Positions 43,067-56,951 of a DNA stretch of 64,000 nt are shown piece by piece. Position numbers and translations under genes: made by a program. This DNA is from Megachile rotundata. Its lineage: Eukaryota; Arthropoda; Insecta; Hymenoptera; Megachilidae. Where the stretch lies: the NCBI RefSeq assembly GCF_050947335.1, contig NW_027473316.1, positions 186,001 to 250,000 on the forward strand, written 5' to 3'. Each line of letters opens with the position of its first letter. The stretch's first letter is position 1. The notes under the pieces were generated by a model that saw only the letters and a program-made list of their open reading frames with translations, was not told where the DNA came from and made no database searches.

Positions 43067-46000
43067 TATGATTGTGATTGTATGATTGTGATTTTATGAT
43101 TGTGATTGTATGATTGTGATTGTGAGATTGTGATTGTGAGATTGTGATTGTGAGATTGTGATTGTATGATTGTGATTTTGTGATTGTGATTGTATGATTG
43201 TGATTGTATGATTGCGATTTTATGATTGCGATTGTATGATTCTGATTGTATGATTGTGATTGTATGATTGTGATTGTGTGATTGTGACTGTATGATTGTG
43301 ATTGTATGATTGTGATTGTATGATTGTGATTGTATGATTGTGATTGTATGATTGTGATTGTATGATTGTGATTGTATGATTGTGATTGTATGATTGTGAT
43401 TGTATGATTGTGATTGTATGATTGTGATTGTATGATTGTGATTGTATGATTGTGATTGTATGATTGTGATTGCATGATTGTGATTGTATGATAGTAATTG
43501 TATGATTGTGATCGTATGATTGTGGTTGTATAATTAAGGTTGTATGATTGTTTCTGTATGATTGTGATTGTATGATTGCGATTGTATGATTGTGATTGTA
43601 TGATTGCGATTGTATGATTGCGATTGTATGATTGCGATTGTATGATTGCGATTGTATGATTGTGATTGTATGATTGTGATTTTATGATTGTGATTGTATG
43701 ATTGTGATTGTGAGATTGTGATTGTGAGATTGTGATTGTGAGATTGTGATTGTATGATTGTGATTGTATGATTGTGATTGTATGATTGTGATTGTATGAT
43801 TGTGATTGTATGATTGTGATTGTATGATTGTGATTGTATGATTGTGATTGTATGATTGTGATTGTATGATTGTGATTGCATGATTGTGATTGTATGATAG
43901 TAATTGTATGATTGTGATCGTATGATTGTGATTGTATGATTGTGATTGTATGATTGTGATTGTATGATTGTGATTGTATGATTGTGATTGTATGATTGTG
44001 ATTGTATGATTGTGATTGTATGATTGTGATTGCATGATTGGGATTGTATGATAGTAATTGTATGATTGTGATCGTATGATTGTGATTGTATGATTGTGAT
44101 TGTATGATTGTGATTGTATGATTGTGATTGCATGATTGTGATTGTATGATTGTGATTGTATGATTGTGATTGTATGATTGTGGTTGTATGATTGTGATTG
44201 TATGATTGTGATTGTATGATTGTGATTCTTTCATTGCGATTGTATGATTGTGATTGTATGATTGTGATTGTATGATTGTGATTGTATGATTGTGATCGTA
44301 TGATTGTGGTTGTATAATTAAGGTTGTATGATTGTTTCTGTATGATTGTGATTGTATGATTGCGATTGTATGATCGTGATTGTGAGATTGTGATTGTGAG
44401 ATTGTGATTGTATGATTGTGATTGAATGATTGTGATTGTGTGATAGTAATTGTATGATTGTGATTGTATGATTGTGATTGTATGATTGTGATTGTATGAT
44501 TGTGATTGTATGATAGTAATTGTATGATTATGATGGTATGATGGTGATTGTATGATTGTTTCTGTATGATTGTGATTGTATGATTGCGATTGTATGATTA
44601 TGATTGTATAATTGTGATTGTATGATTGTGATTGTGTGATTGTGATTGTGAGATTTGATTGTATGATCGTGATTGTATGATCGTGATTGTGAGATTGTGA
44701 TTGTATGATTGTGATTGAATGATTGTGATTGCATGATAGTAATTGTATGATTGCGATTGTATGATTGCGATTGTATGATTGTGATTGTATGATTGTGATT
44801 GTATGACTGTGATCGTATGATTGTGATTCTTTGATTGCGATTGTATGATTGTGATTGTATGATTGTGATTGTATGATTGTGATTGTATGATTGTGATTGT
44901 ATGATTGTGATTGCATGATTGTAATTGTATGATTGTGATTGTATGACTGTGATTGTATGATTGTGATTGTATGATTGTGATTGTATGATTGTGATTGTAT
45001 GATAGTGATTGTATGATTGTTTCTGTATGATTGTGATTGTATGATTGCGATTGTATGATTATGATTGTATGATTGTGATTGTATGATTGTGATTGTGTGA
45101 TTGTGATTGTGAGATTGTGATTGTATGATCGTGATTGTATGATCGTGATTGTGAGATTGTGGTTGTATGATTGTGATTGTATGATTGTGATTGTATGATA
45201 GTAATTGTATGATTGTGATAGTATGATTGCGATTGTATGATTGTGATTGTATGATTGTGATTGTATGATTGTGATAGTATGATTGTGATTCTTTCATTGC
45301 GATTGTATGATTATGATTGTATGATTGTGATTGTATGATTGTGATTGTATGATTGTGATCGCATGATTGTGGTTCTTTGATTGCGATTGTATGATTGTGA
45401 TTGTATGATTGTGCTTGTATGATCGTGATTGTGAGATTGTGATTGTGAGATTGTGATCGTATCATTGTGATTGAATGATTGTGATTGTATGATATTAATT
45501 GTATGATTGTGATTGTATGATTGCGATTGTATGATTGTGATTGTATGATTGCGATTGTATGATTGTGATCGTATGATTGTGATTCTTTGATTGCGATTGT
45601 ATGATTGTGATTGTGTGATTGTGATTGTATGATTGTGATTGTATGATTATGGTTGCATGATTGTGATTGTATGATTGTGATTCTTTCATTGCGATTGTAT
45701 GATTGTGATTGTATGATTGTGATTGTATGATTGTGATTGTATGATTGTGATCGTATGATTGTGGTTGTATAATTAAGGTTGTATGATTGTTTCTGTATGA
45801 TTGTGATTGAATGATTGCGATTGTATGATTGTGATTGTATGATTGTGATTGCCTGATTGTGATTGTATGATTGTGATTGCCTGATTGTGATTGTATGATT
45901 GTGATTGTATGATTGTGATTGTATGATTGTGATCGTATGATTGTGATTGTATGATTGTGATTGTATGATTGTGATTGTATGATTGTGATTGTATGATTGT

Positions 46001-46183
46001 GATTGTATGATTGTGATTGTATGATTGTGATCGTATGATTGTGGTTGTATAATTAAGGTTGTCTGATTGTTTCTGTATGATTGTGATTGTATGATTGCGA
46101 TTGTATGATTGTGATTGTATGATTGTGATTGCATGATTGTGATTGTATGATTGTGATTGTATGATTGTGATTGTATGATTGTG

Positions 46184-48057
46184 ATTGTGTGATTGTGATT
46201 GTGAGATTTGATTGTATGATCGTGATTGTATGATCGTGATTGTGAGATTGTGATTGTATGATTGTGATTGAATGATTGTGATTGCATGATAGTAATTGTA
46301 TGATTGCGATTGTATGATTGCGATTGTATGATTGTGATTGTATGATTGTGATTGTATGATTGTGATTGTATGATTGTGATTGTATGATAGTAATTGTATG
46401 ATTATGATGGTATGATGGTGATTGTATGATTGTTTCTGTATGATTGTGATTGTATGATTGCGATTGTATGATTATGATTGTATAATTGTGATTGTATGAT
46501 TGTGATTGTGTGATTGTGATTGTGAGATTTGATTGTATGATCGTGATTGTATGATCGTGATTGTGAGATTGTGATTGTATGATTGTGATTGAATGATTGT
46601 GATTGCATGATAGTAATTGTATGATTGCGATTGTATGATTGCGATTGTATGATTGTGATTGTATGATTGTGATTGTATGACTGTGATCGTATGATTGTGA
46701 TTCTTTGATTGCGATTGTATGATTGTGATTGTATGATTGTGATTGTATGATTGTGATTGTATGATTGTGATTGTATGATTGTGATTGCATGATTGTAATT
46801 GTATGATTGTGATTGTATGACTGTGATTGTATGATTGTGATTGTATGATTGTGATTGTATGATTGTGATTGTATGATAGTGATTGTATGATTGTTTCTGT
46901 ATGATTGTGATTGTATGATTGCGATTGTATGATTATGATTGTATGATTGTGATTGTATGATTGTGATTGTGTGATTGTGATTGTGAGATTGTGATTGTAT
47001 GATCGTGATTGTATGATCGTGATTGTGAGATTGTGGTTGTATGATTGTGATTGTATGATTGTGATTGTATGATAGTAATTGTATGATTGTGATAGTATGA
47101 TTGCGATTGTATGATTGTGATTGTATGATTGTGATTGTATGATTGTGATAGTATGATTGTGATTCTTTCATTGCGATTGTATGATTATGATTGTATGATT
47201 GTGATTGTATGATTGTGATTGTATGATTGTGATCGCATGATTGTGGTTCTTTGATTGCGATTGTATGATTGTGATTGTATGATTGTGCTTGTATGATCGT
47301 GATTGTGAGATTGTGATTGTGAGATTGTGATCGTATCATTGTGATTGAATGATTGTGATTGTATGATATTAATTGTATGATTGTGATTGTATGATTGCGA
47401 TTGTATGATTGTGATTGTATGATTGCGATTGTATGATTGTGATCGTATGATTGTGATTCTTTGATTGCGATTGTATGATTGTGATTGTGTGATTGTGATT
47501 GTATGATTGTGATTGTATGATTATGGTTGCATGATTGTGATTGTATGATTGTGATTCTTTCATTGCGATTGTATGATTGTGATTGTATGATTGTGATTGT
47601 ATGATTGTGATTGTATGATTGTGATCGTATGATTGTGGTTGTATAATTAAGGTTGTATGATTGTTTCTGTATGATTGTGATTGAATGATTGCGATTGTAT
47701 GATTGTGATTGTATGATTGTGATTGCCTGATTGTGATTGTATGATTGTGATTGCCTGATTGTGATTGTATGATTGTGATTGTATGATTGTGATTGTATGA
47801 TTGTGATCGTATGATTGTGATTGTATGATTGTGATTGTATGATTGTGATTGTATGATTGTGATTGTATGATTGTGATTGTATGATTGTGATTGTATGATT
47901 GTGATCGTATGATTGTGGTTGTATAATTAAGGTTGTCTGATTGTTTCTGTATGATTGTGATTGTATGATTGCGATTGTATGATTGTGATTGTATGATTGT
48001 GATTGCATGATTGTGATTGTATGATTGTGATTGTATGATTGTGATTGTATGATTGTG
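46184..48057. repeat. 1,874-bp local duplication inside block B2
   Basis: Markers in this segment repeat those upstream at offset 1,874 bp: GAGATTTGATT at 44650 and 46524, and ATAATTAAGG at 45770 and 46050 against 47644 and 47924. The length is 134 units minus two bases, matching the two 13-bp units it spans. The first part (46184 to about 46350) instead matches about 44631-44800 at offset 1,553, so the junction is compound. Block B1 (20251) and the 62.7-63 kb region lack this insertion. Confidence 0.85.
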
Positions 48058-49648
48058 GTTGTATGATTGTGATTGTATGATTGTGATTGTATGATTGTGA
48101 TTCTTTCATTGCGATTGTATGATTGTGATTGTATGATTGTGATTGTATGATTGTGATTGTATGATTGTGATTGTATGATTGTGATCGTATGATTGTGGTT
48201 GCATAATTAAGGTTGTATGATTGTTTCTGTATGATTGTGATTGTATGATTGCGATTGTATGATCGTGATTGTGAGATTGTGATTGTGAGATTGTGATTGT
48301 ATGATTGTGATTGAATGATTGTGATTGTGTGATAGTAATTGTATGATTGTGATTGTATGATTGTGATTGTATGATTGTGATTGTATGATTGTGATTGTAT
48401 GATTGTGATTGTATGATTGTGATTGTATGATTGTGATTGTATGATAGTAATTGTATGATTATGATGGTATGATAGTGATTATATGATTGTTTCTGTATGA
48501 TTGCGATTGTATGATTATGATTGAATGATTGTGATTGTATGACTGTGATTGTGTGATCGTGATTGTGATATTGTGATTGTATGATTTTGATTGTGAGATT
48601 GTGATTGTGAGATTGTGATTGTATGATAGTGATTGTATGATCGTGATTGTATGATCGTGATTGTGAGATTGTGATTGTATGATTGTGATTGTATGATTGT
48701 GATTGTATGATTGTGATTGTATGATTGTGATTGTATGATTGTGATTGTATGATTGTGATTGTATGAGTGTGATTGTATGATAGTAATTGTATGATTGTGA
48801 TTGTATGATTGTGATTGTATGATTGTGATTGTATGATTGTGATTGTATGATTGTGATTGTATGATTGTGATTGTATGATTGTGTTTGTATGATTGTGATT
48901 GTGTGTTTGTGATTGTGTGATTGTGATTGTGTGATTGTGATTGTGTGATTGTGATTGTATGATTGTGATTGTATGATTGTGATTGTATGATTGTCATTGT
49001 ATGATTGTGATTGTATGATTGTGATTGTATGATTGTGATTGTATGACTGTGATTGTATGACTGTGATTGTATGATTGTGATTGTATGATTGTGATTTTAT
49101 GATTGTGATTGTATGATTGTGATTGTGAGATTGTGATGGTGAGATTGTGATTGTGAGATTGTGATTGTGAGATTGTGATTGTATGATTGTGATTTTTTGA
49201 TTGTGATTGTATGATTGTGATTGTATGATTGTGATTGTATGATTGTGATTGTATGATTGTGATTGTATGATTGTGATTGTATGATTGTGATTGTATGATT
49301 GTGATTGTATGATTGTGATTGTATGATTGTGATTGTATGATTGTGATTGTATGATTGTGATTGTATGATTGTGATTGTATGATTGTGATTGTATGATTGT
49401 GATTGTATGATTGTGATTGCATGATTGTGATTGTATGATAGTAATTGTATGATTGTGATGGTATGATTGTGATTGTATGATTGTGATTGTATGATTGCGA
49501 TTGTATGATTGTGATCGTATGATTGTGGTTGTATAATTAAGGTTGTATGATTGTTTCTGTATGATTGTGATTGTATGATTGCGATTGTATGATTGTGATT
49601 GTATGATTGTGATTGTATGATTGTGATCGTATGATTGTGATTCTTTGA

Positions 49649-49786
49649 ATGCGATTGTATGATTGCGATTGTATGATTGCGATTGTATGATTGCGATTGT
49701 ATGATTGCGATTGTATGATTGCGATTGTATGATTGCGATTGTATGATTGCGATTGTATGATTGCGATTGTATGATTGCGATTGTAT
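49649..49786. repeat. TGCGA run, 10 units
   Basis: Ten TGCGA units beginning at GAATGCGA. The tandem copy at 55710 has nine, explaining the offset change from 6,061 to 6,047. Confidence 0.9.
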
Positions 49787-50740
49787 GATTGTGATTGTAT
49801 GATTGTGATTTTATGATTGTGATTGTATGATTGTGATTGTGAGATTGTGATTGTGAGATTGTGATTGTGAGATTGTGATTGTATGATTGTGATTTTGTGA
49901 TTGTGATTGTATGATTGTGATTGTATGATTGCGATTTTATGATTGCGATTGTATGATTCTGATTGTCTGATTGTGATTGTATGATTGTGATTGTGTGATT
50001 GTGACTGTATGATTGTGATTGTATGATTGTGATTGTATGATTGTGATTGTATGATTGTGATTGTATGATTGTGATTGTATGATTGTGATTGTATGATTGT
50101 GATTGTATGATTGTGATTGTATGATTGTGATTGTATGATTGTGATTGCATGATTGTGATTGTATGATAGTAATTGTATGATTGTGATCGTATGATTGTGG
50201 TTGTATAATTAAGGTTGTATGATTGTTTCTGTATGATTGTGATTGTGTGATTGCGATTGTATGATTGTGATTGTATGATTGCGATTGTATGATTGCGATT
50301 GTATGATTGCGATTGTATGATTGTGATTGTATGATTGTGATTTTATGATTGTGATTGTATGATTGTGATTGTGAGATTGTGATTGTGAGATTGTGATTGT
50401 ATGATTGTGATTGTATGATTGTGATTGTATGATTGTGATTGTATGATTGTGATTGTATGATTGTGATTGTATGATTGTGATTGTATGATTGTGATTGTAT
50501 GATTGTGATTGTATGATTGTGATTGCATGATTGTGATTGTATGATAGTAATTGTATGATTGTGATCGTATGATTGTGATTGTATGATTGTGATTGTATGA
50601 TTGTGATTGTATGATTGTGATCGTATGATTGTGGTTGTATAATTAAGGTTGTATGATTGTTTCTGTATGATTGTGATTGTATGATTGCGATTGTATGATT
50701 GTGATTGTATGATTGTGATCGTATGATTGTGATCGTATGA

Positions 50741-50888
50741 TTGCGATTGTATGATTGCGATTGTATGATTGCGATTGTATGATTGCGATTGTATGATTGC
50801 GATTGTATGATTGCGATTGTATGATTGCGATTGTATGATTGCGATTGTATGATTGCGATTGTATGATTGCGATTGTATGATTGCGATT
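50741..50888. repeat. TGCGA run, 11 units
   Basis: Eleven TGCGA units, preceded by two GATCG units in place of the TTCTTTGATT marker found in F copies 1 and 2. The tandem copy at 56789 has twelve. Confidence 0.9.
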
Positions 50889-52360
50889 GTATGATTGTGA
50901 TTGTGAGATTGTGATTGTGAGATTGTGATTGTATGATTGTGATTTTGTGATTGTGATTGTATGATTGTGATTGTATGATTGCGATTGTATGATTGCGATT
51001 GTATGATTCTGATTGTATGATTGTGATCGTATGATTGTGATCGTATGATTGTGATCGGATAATTGTGATTGTATGATTGTGATTGTATGATTGTGATTGT
51101 ATGATTGTGATTGTTTGATTGTGATTGTATGATTGTGATTGTATGATTGTGATTCTATGATTGTGATTGTTTGATTCTGATTATATGATTGTTATTGTAT
51201 GATTCTGATTGTATGATTGTGATTGTATGATTGTGATTGTATGATTGTGATTCTTTCATTGCGATTGTATGATTATGATTGTATGATTGTGATTGTATGA
51301 TTGTGATTGTATGATTGTGATCGCACGATTGTGGTTCTTTGATTGCGATTGTATGATTGTGATTGTATGATTGTGATTGTATGATCGTGATTGTGAGATT
51401 GTGATTGTGAGATTGTGATTGTGAGATTGTGATCGTATGATTGTGATTGAATGATTGTGATTGTATGATAGTAATTGTATGATTGTGATTGTATGATTGC
51501 GATTGTATGATTGTGATTGTATGATTGCGATTGTATGATTGTGATCGTATGATTGTGATTCTTTGATTGCGATTGTATGATTGTGATTGTGTGATTGTGA
51601 TTGTATGATTGTGATTGTATGATTATGGTTGCATGATTGTGATTGTATGATTGTGATTCTTTCATTGCGATTGTATGATTGTGATTGTATGATTGTGATT
51701 GTATGATTGTGATTGTATGATTGTGATTGTATGATTGTGATCGTATGATTGTGGTTGTGTAATTAAGGTTGTATGATTGTTTCTGTATGATTGTGATTGA
51801 ATGATTGCGATTGTATGATTGTGATTGTATGATTGTGATTGCCTGATTGTGATTGTATGATTGTGATTGCCTGATTGTGATTGTATGATTGTGATTGTAT
51901 GATTGTGATTGTATGATTGTGATCGTATGATTGTGATTGTATGATTGTGATTGTATGATTGTGATTGTATGATTGTGATTGTATGATTGTGATTGTATGA
52001 TTGTGATTGTATGATTGTGATCGTATGATTGTGGTTGTATAATTAAGGTTGTCTGATTGTTTCTGTATGATTGTGATTGTATGATTGCGATTGTATGATT
52101 GTGATTGTATGATTGTGATTGCATGATTGTGATTGTATGATTGTGATTGTATGATTGTGATTGTATGATTGTGGTTGTATGATTGTGATTGTATGATTGT
52201 GATTGTATGATTGTGATTCTTTCATTGCGATTGTATGATTGTGATTGTATGATTGTGATTGTATGATTGTGATTGTATGATTGTGATTGTATGATTGTGA
52301 TCGTATGATTGTGGTTGCATAATTAAGGTTGTATGATTGTTTCTGTATGATTGTGATTGT

Positions 52361-52370
52361 ATGATGCGAT
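52361..52370. other. 13-bp unit (ATGATGCGAT), phase shift
   Basis: One T is missing relative to ATGATTGCGAT, so the satellite phase shifts by one base here. The same change occurs at about 58324, the matching place in tandem copy E2, so it predates that duplication. Confidence 0.9.
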
Positions 52371-53162
52371 TGTATGATCGTGATTGTGAGATTGTGATTG
52401 TGAGATTGTGATTGTATGATTGTGATTGAATGATTGTGATTGTGTGATAGTAATTGTATGATTGTGATTGTATGATTGTGATTGTATGATTGTGATTGTA
52501 TGATTGTGATTGTATGATAGTAATTGTATGATTATGATGGTATGATAGTGATTGTATGATTGTTTCTGTATGATTGCGATTGTATGATTATGATTGAATG
52601 ATTGTGATTGTATGACTGTGATTGTGTGATCGTGATTGTGATATTGTGATTGTATGATTTTGATTGTGAGATTGTGATTGTGAGATTGTGATTGTATGAT
52701 CGTGATTGTATGATCGTGATTGTGAGATTGTGATTGTATGATTGTGATTGAATGATTGTGATTGCATGATAGTAATTGTATGATTGCGATTGTATGATTG
52801 CGATTGTATGATTGTGATTGTATGATTGTGATTGTATGACTGTGATCGTATGATTGTGATTCTTTGATTGCGATTGTATGATTGTGATTGTATGATTGTG
52901 ATTGTATGATTGTGATTGTATGATTGTGATTGCATGATAGTGATTGTATGATAGTAATTGTATGATTGTGATCGTATGATTGTGATTGTATGATTGTGAT
53001 TGTATGATTGCGATTGTATGATTGTGATCGTATGATTGTGGTTGTATAATTAAGGTTGTATGATTGTTTCTGTATGATTGTGATTGTATGATTGCGATTG
53101 TATGATTGTGATTGTATGATTGTGATTGTATGATTGTGATCGTATGATTGTGATTCTTTGAT

Positions 53163-53284
53163 TGCGATTGTATGATTGCGATTGTATGATTGCGATTGTA
53201 TGATTGCGATTGTATGATTGCGATTGTATGATTGCGATTGTATGATTGCGATTGTATGATTGCGATTGTATGATTGCGATTGTA
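53163..53284. repeat. TGCGA run, 9 units
   Basis: Nine TGCGA units after a TTCTTTGATTGCGA marker; the E2 counterpart at 59126 also has nine. Confidence 0.9.
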
Positions 53285-55709
53285 TGATTGTGATTGTATG
53301 ATTGTGATTTTATGATTGTGATTGTATGATTGTGATTGTGAGATTGTGATTGTGAGATTGTGATTGTGAGATTGTGATTGTATGATTGTGATTTTGTGAT
53401 TGTGATTGTATGATTGTGATTGTATGATTGCGATTTTATGATTGTGATTGTATGATTGTGATTGTATGATTGTGATTGTATGATTGTGATTGTATGATTG
53501 TGATTGTATGATTGTGATTGTATGATTGTGATTGCATGATTGTGATTGTATGATAGTAATTGTATGATTGTGATCGTATGATTGTGATTGTATGATTGTG
53601 ATTGTATGATTGTGATTGTATGATTGTGATTGCATGATTGTGATTGTATGATTGTGATTGTATGATTGTGATTGTATGATTGTGGTTGTATGATTGTGAT
53701 TGTATGATTGTGATTGTATGATTGTGATTCTTTCATTGCGATTGTATGATTGTGATTGTATGATTGTGATTGTATGATTGTGATTGTATGATTGTGATCG
53801 TATGATTGTGGTTGTATAATTAAGGTTGTATGATTGTTTCTGTATGATTGTGATTGTATGATTGCGATTGTATGATCGTGATTGTGAGATTGTGATTGTG
53901 AGATTGTGATTGTATGATTGTGATTGAATGATTGTGATTGTATGATTGTGATTGTATGATTGTGATTGTATGATTGTGATCGTATGATTGTGGTTGTATA
54001 ATTAAGGTTGTCTGATTGTTTCTGTATGATTGTGATTGTATGATTGCGATTGTATGATTGTGATTGTATGATTGTGATTGCATGATTGTGATTGTATGAT
54101 TGTGATTGTATGATTGTGATTGTATGATTGTGGTTGTATGATTGTGATTGTATGATTGTGATTGTATGATTGTGATTCTTTCATTGCGATTGTATGATTG
54201 TGATTGTATGATTGTGATTGTATGATTGTGATTGTATGATTGTGATTGTATGATTGTGATTGTATGATTGTGATCGTATGATTGTGGTTGCATAATTAAG
54301 GTTGTATGATTGTTTCTGTATGATTGTGATTGTATGATTGCGATTGTATGATCGTGATTGTGAGATTGTGATTGTGAGATTGTGATTGTATGATTGTGAT
54401 TGAATGATTGTGATTGTGTGATAGTAATTGTATGATTGTGATTGTATGATTGTGATTGTATGATTGTGATTGTATGATTGTGATTGTATGATTGTGATTG
54501 TATGATTGTGATTGTATGATAGTAATTGTATGATTATGATGGTATGATAGTGATTATATGATTGTTTCTGTATGATTGCGATTGTATGATTATGATTGAA
54601 TGATTGTGATTGTATGACTGTGATTGTGTGATCGTGATTGTGATATTGTGATTGTATGATTTTGATTGTGAGATTGTGATTGTGAGATTGTGATTGTATG
54701 ATAGTGATTGTATGATCGTGATTGTATGATCGTGATTGTGAGATTGTGATTGTATGATTGTGATTGTATGATTGTGATTGTATGATTGTGATTGTATGAT
54801 TGTGATTGTATGATTGTGATTGTATGATTGTGATTGTATGAGTGTGATTGTATGATAGTAATTGTATGATTGTGATTGTATGATTGTGATTGTATGATTG
54901 TGATTGTATGATTGTGATTGTATGATTGTGATTGTATGATTGTGATTGTATGATTGTGTTTGTATGATTGTGATTGTGTGTTTGTGATTGTGTGATTGTG
55001 ATTGTGTGATTGTGATTGTATGATTGTGATTGTATGATTGTGATTGTATGATTGTCATTGTATGATTGTGATTGTATGATTGTGATTGTATGATTGTGAT
55101 TGTATGACTGTGATTGTATGACTGTGATTGTATGATTGTGATTGTATGATTGTGATTTTATGATTGTGATTGTATGATTGTGATTGTGAGATTGTGATGG
55201 TGAGATTGTGATTGTGAGATTGTGATTGTGAGATTGTGATTGTATGATTGTGATTTTTTGATTGTGATTGTATGATTGTGATTGTATGATTGTGATTGTA
55301 TGATTGTGATTGTATGATTGTGATTGTATGATTGTGATTGTATGATTGTGATTGTATGATTGTGATTGTATGATTGTGATTGTATGATTGTGATTGTATG
55401 ATTGTGATTGTATGATTGTGATTGTATGATTGTGATTGTATGATTGTGATTGTATGATTGTGATTGTATGATTGTGATTGCATGATTGTGATTGTATGAT
55501 AGTAATTGTATGATTGTGATGGTATGATTGTGATTGTATGATTGTGATTGTATGATTGCGATTGTATGATTGTGATCGTATGATTGTGGTTGTATAATTA
55601 AGGTTGTATGATTGTTTCTGTATGATTGTGATTGTATGATTGCGATTGTATGATTGTGATTGTATGATTGTGATTGTATGATTGTGATCGTATGATTGTG
55701 ATTCTTTGA

Positions 55710-55833
55710 ATGCGATTGTATGATTGCGATTGTATGATTGCGATTGTATGATTGCGATTGTATGATTGCGATTGTATGATTGCGATTGTATGATTGCGAT
55801 TGTATGATTGCGATTGTATGATTGCGATTGTAT
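55710..55833. repeat. TGCGA run, 9 units
   Basis: Nine TGCGA units starting at GAATGCGA; the counterpart in E1 has ten. Confidence 0.9.
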
Positions 55834-56788
55834 GATTGTGATTGTATGATTGTGATTTTATGATTGTGATTGTATGATTGTGATTGTGAGATTGTGATTG
55901 TGAGATTGTGATTGTGAGATTGTGATTGTATGATTGTGATTTTGTGATTGTGATTGTATGATTGTGATTGTATGATTGCGATTTTATGATTGCGATTGTA
56001 TGATTCTGATTGTCTGATTGTGATTGTATGATTGTGATTGTGTGATTGTGACTGTATGATTGTGATTGTATGATTGTGATTGTATGATTGTGATTGTATG
56101 ATTGTGATTGTATGATTGTGATTGTATGATTGTGATTGTATGATTGTGATTGTATGATTGTGATTGTATGATTGTGATTGTATGATTGTGATTGCATGAT
56201 TGTGATTGTATGATAGTAATTGTATGATTGTGATCGTATGATTGTGGTTGTATAATTAAGGTTGTATGATTGTTTCTGTATGATTGTGATTGTGTGATTG
56301 CGATTGTATGATTGTGATTGTATGATTGCGATTGTATGATTGCGATTGTATGATTGCGATTGTATGATTGTGATTGTATGATTGTGATTTTATGATTGTG
56401 ATTGTATGATTGTGATTGTGAGATTGTGATTGTGAGATTGTGATTGTATGATTGTGATTGTATGATTGTGATTGTATGATTGTGATTGTATGATTGTGAT
56501 TGTATGATTGTGATTGTATGATTGTGATTGTATGATTGTGATTGTATGATTGTGATTGTATGATTGTGATTGCATGATTGTGATTGTATGATAGTAATTG
56601 TATGATTGTGATCGTATGATTGTGATTGTATGATTGTGATTGTATGATTGTGATTGTATGATTGTGATCGTATGATTGTGGTTGTATAATTAAGGTTGTA
56701 TGATTGTTTCTGTATGATTGTGATTGTATGATTGCGATTGTATGATTGTGATTGTATGATTGTGATCGTATGATTGTGATCGTATGAT

Positions 56789-56951
56789 TGCGATTGTATG
56801 ATTGCGATTGTATGATTGCGATTGTATGATTGCGATTGTATGATTGCGATTGTATGATTGCGATTGTATGATTGCGATTGTATGATTGCGATTGTATGAT
56901 TGCGATTGTATGATTGCGATTGTATGATTGCGATTGTATGATTGCGATTGT
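56789..56951. repeat. TGCGA run, 12 units (longest)
   Basis: Twelve successive TGCGA units, the longest run of this variant in the window; the E1 counterpart has eleven. Confidence 0.9.

Larger units (their letters stand above)
29560..48262. repeat. Segmental duplication block B, copy 2, with a 1,874-bp insertion
   Basis: Counterpart of 3389-20455. The main part, 29560-46183, is 16,624 bp against 16,862 bp in copy 1; the 238-bp difference is exactly 17 units. After 46183 the homology to copy 1 is broken by 1,874 bp of locally duplicated satellite and then resumes at 48058. Point differences noticed include TAAGATTG at 38041, GTTCTTG at 40429 (copy 1 has GTTATTG) and GCATGAT at 40014, a very low number for 16.6 kb. 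Confidence 0.9.
48204..52319. repeat. Higher-order unit F, copy 3 (294 units)
   Basis: Delimited by GCATAATTAAGG markers (TAATTAAGG at 48204 and 52320), 4,116 bp or 294 units, the longest F copy seen. It has a 16-unit pure consensus run, TGCGA runs of 10 and 11 units, and an extra GTGAGATTG unit near 51421. Confidence 0.8.
47867..53941. repeat. Tandem unit E, copy 1 (6,075 bp)
   Basis: This unit is directly followed by a second copy. Marker offsets are 6,075 at 48101, 6,061 at 48994, 6,047 at 50343 and 5,963 from 52043 onward. The right end is defined by divergence at 53942 versus 59905. The second copy starts at the very next base, and 53942 minus 6,075 gives the inferred left end 47867. 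It contains F copy 3 (48204-52319, 294 units). Confidence 0.85.

Noticed and set aside
46184..48057. Mobile element insertion in block B2
   Set aside because: The inserted sequence is itself local satellite at offset 1,874 bp, with no terminal inverted repeats, target-site duplication or coding sequence.
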